From positions 1 to 21,726 of the IMG/VR virus record IMGVR_UViG_3300036828_000465: a DNA stretch of 21,726 nucleotides. One strand, written 5' to 3'. This stretch comes from a virus. Below are positions 21,001-21,726 of this stretch, piece after piece. The stretch's first letter is position 1. Every line of letters begins with the position of its first letter. The notes beneath the pieces were generated by a model, which did no database searches, was not told where the DNA came from, and was given only the letters and a program-made list of their open reading frames with translations. The translations under genes and the position numbers were made by a program.

Positions 21001-21689
21001 CGCTTTTCCTTTGCACCGAAGAAACTCTTGACCGTCTTGACCATCTGCGCCCACGGACCTTCCGGCTTGGCGTTGGTAAGCTCGCCGGTTTCCGGATCGA
21101 TGTCCCACGCCGCGGTGACTTGTTGAACCGCGTCCATCGTGTCGGGTTCCGGGAACGCGGTTTCGAGATGCAGACGCAGGAAGTCGTCGGGCACATACGG
21201 CGGCCAGACCGTTTCCCAGCACATGACCAGTTGCATTTGATATTCGGCCACGGCGAGTTCGCCGACGCGCGAGAACACGAGCTTGGTATCGGAGGACTCG
21301 AAGCCGGAGGTCAGACGGACGAACGCCGGATCGGTATAGAGCGCCAGCCGCGTCGCCATGAGCTTAGTGGCGAGCATGGCGAGCTGGTCATCGACGTTGC
21401 TCGCCAGGATCATCCCGGAAATGCCGAGAGTTGCCCGCTGATAGAAGCGCGGGTCCAGAATGTTGTAATCGCCGATCGGCTGCTCGGCGTCGCGCAGCAG
21501 ATAGACCGAGAGACACGGCAGGTCCTGCGGCTGGATCGTAAGCGCCGGCGTGCGCCGATAGGTAGCGAAGCCTTTGACGGACGCGACGATCTTCTCATAG
21601 GCCGCAGACCAGACCATCTCGGCCGTTAGATTGGCCTCGGCAATTTCGAGATTGGTAGCGGTGTCGAGATCAAGCGGCGCGTCGTTCAT
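20997..21689 (-). CDS. Probable tail terminator / tail completion protein (Mu gp37 position)
   Basis: 230 residues from ATG 21689, which overlaps the stop of the upstream gene (ATGA). It shows the compact alpha/beta pattern of tail terminators: an N-terminal helix (MVWSAAYEKIVASVKGF), RRTPALTIQPQDLPCLSVYL, strand-rich IPxx-like middle FYQRATLGISGMILAS, ATKLMATRLALYTDPAF, and a strand GELAVAEYQMQLVMCWETVW. The final 40 residues are charged. The position before gp38-like and sheath genes fits Mu gp37, which caps the tail for head joining. The family match is approximate, by layout and position more than by strict motifs. Confidence 0.6.
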   Translation of the reverse strand: MNDAPLDLDTATNLEIAEANLTAEMVWSAAYEKIVASVKGFATYRRTPALTIQPQDLPCLSVYLLRDAEQPIGDYNILDPRFYQRATLGISGMILASNVDDQLAMLATKLMATRLALYTDPAFVRLTSGFESSDTKLVFSRVGELAVAEYQMQLVMCWETVWPPYVPDDFLRLHLETAFPEPDTMDAVQQVTAAWDIDPETGELTNAKPEGPWAQMVKTVKSFFGAKEKR

Positions 21690-21726
21690 TGCGGATAATC
21701 GGGCGCGATTTTGCGCAGCTGCATGA
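21686..21726 (-). CDS. C-terminal end of an upstream gene (partial)
   Basis: The minus-strand frame entering at 21726 reads MQLRKIAPDYPQ and stops at TGA 21688-21686, sharing ATGA with the next gene. Such tight coupling is the rule in this operon, so these are probably the last codons of a head-tail joining gene; too little is visible to identify it. Confidence 0.5.
   Translation of the reverse strand, partial: MQLRKIAPDYPQ

Overview
The window is a piece of a tailed-phage (or prophage) genome with contractile-tail genes. It carries most of a phage Mu-like tail and baseplate operon, all read on the minus strand, so transcription runs from position 21726 down to 1. Sequence is GC-rich, genes are tightly packed with ATGA, TGATG and TAATG junctions, and almost every gene can be matched by motif and order to phage Mu genes gp37 to gp48. 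The GC-rich codon use and the protein style fit a proteobacterial, probably alphaproteobacterial, host, but nothing here identifies the host. No integrase, lysis, replication or head gene is visible, so temperate and virulent lifestyles cannot be told apart.

Layout in transcription order. (1) 21726-20665: the last codons of an upstream gene, a probable tail terminator, and a small DUF2635 (Mu gp38-like) protein. (2) 20783-19872: an FTR1-family iron permease with two REGxE motifs, a gene that is not part of any standard tail operon. (3) 20008-18479: tail sheath (Mu gpL type), whose stop codon lies inside a rho-independent terminator. (4) 18457-14271: a non-structural cassette between sheath and tube. 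It holds a tRNA(CAT) with encoded CCA, a DUF115/MptE-like protein, a GT8-like glycosyltransferase, a 37-residue membrane peptide, a GT9 glycosyltransferase, a 33-residue peptide, an FkbM-type methyltransferase and a further probable glycosyltransferase that may start at CTG. (5) 14281-12837: tail tube (gpM type), a proline-rich unknown, and the tail assembly chaperone, with a clear -1 programmed frameshift (T TTT TTC) giving a longer product. (6) 12832-8598: two paralogous tape-measure proteins in tandem, the first with an embedded NlpC/P60-like peptidase domain. (7) 8463-1169: baseplate hub gpP, spike gp45, gpN in two pieces with three copies of a ~131-residue module inserted, then gp46, gp47/J and gp48. 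(8) 1132-1: a tail fibre-like gene running off the window.

How it works together: sheath, tube, chaperone and tape measure build the contractile tail; gpN, gpP, gp45, gp46, gp47 and gp48 build the baseplate and spike; the edge gene is probably the fibre or its adaptor. The extra genes (iron permease, sugar/methyl-transferase cassette, tRNA) are cargo. They probably alter the host cell surface or metabolism, or decorate the virion; the sequence alone does not say which.

Most notable points: FTR1 permease in a tail operon; glycan cassette plus tRNA splitting sheath from tube; gpN split and carrying a triple-repeat domain; tandem tape measures; and the frameshift signal. No gene-free stretch longer than about 120 bases exists in the window.
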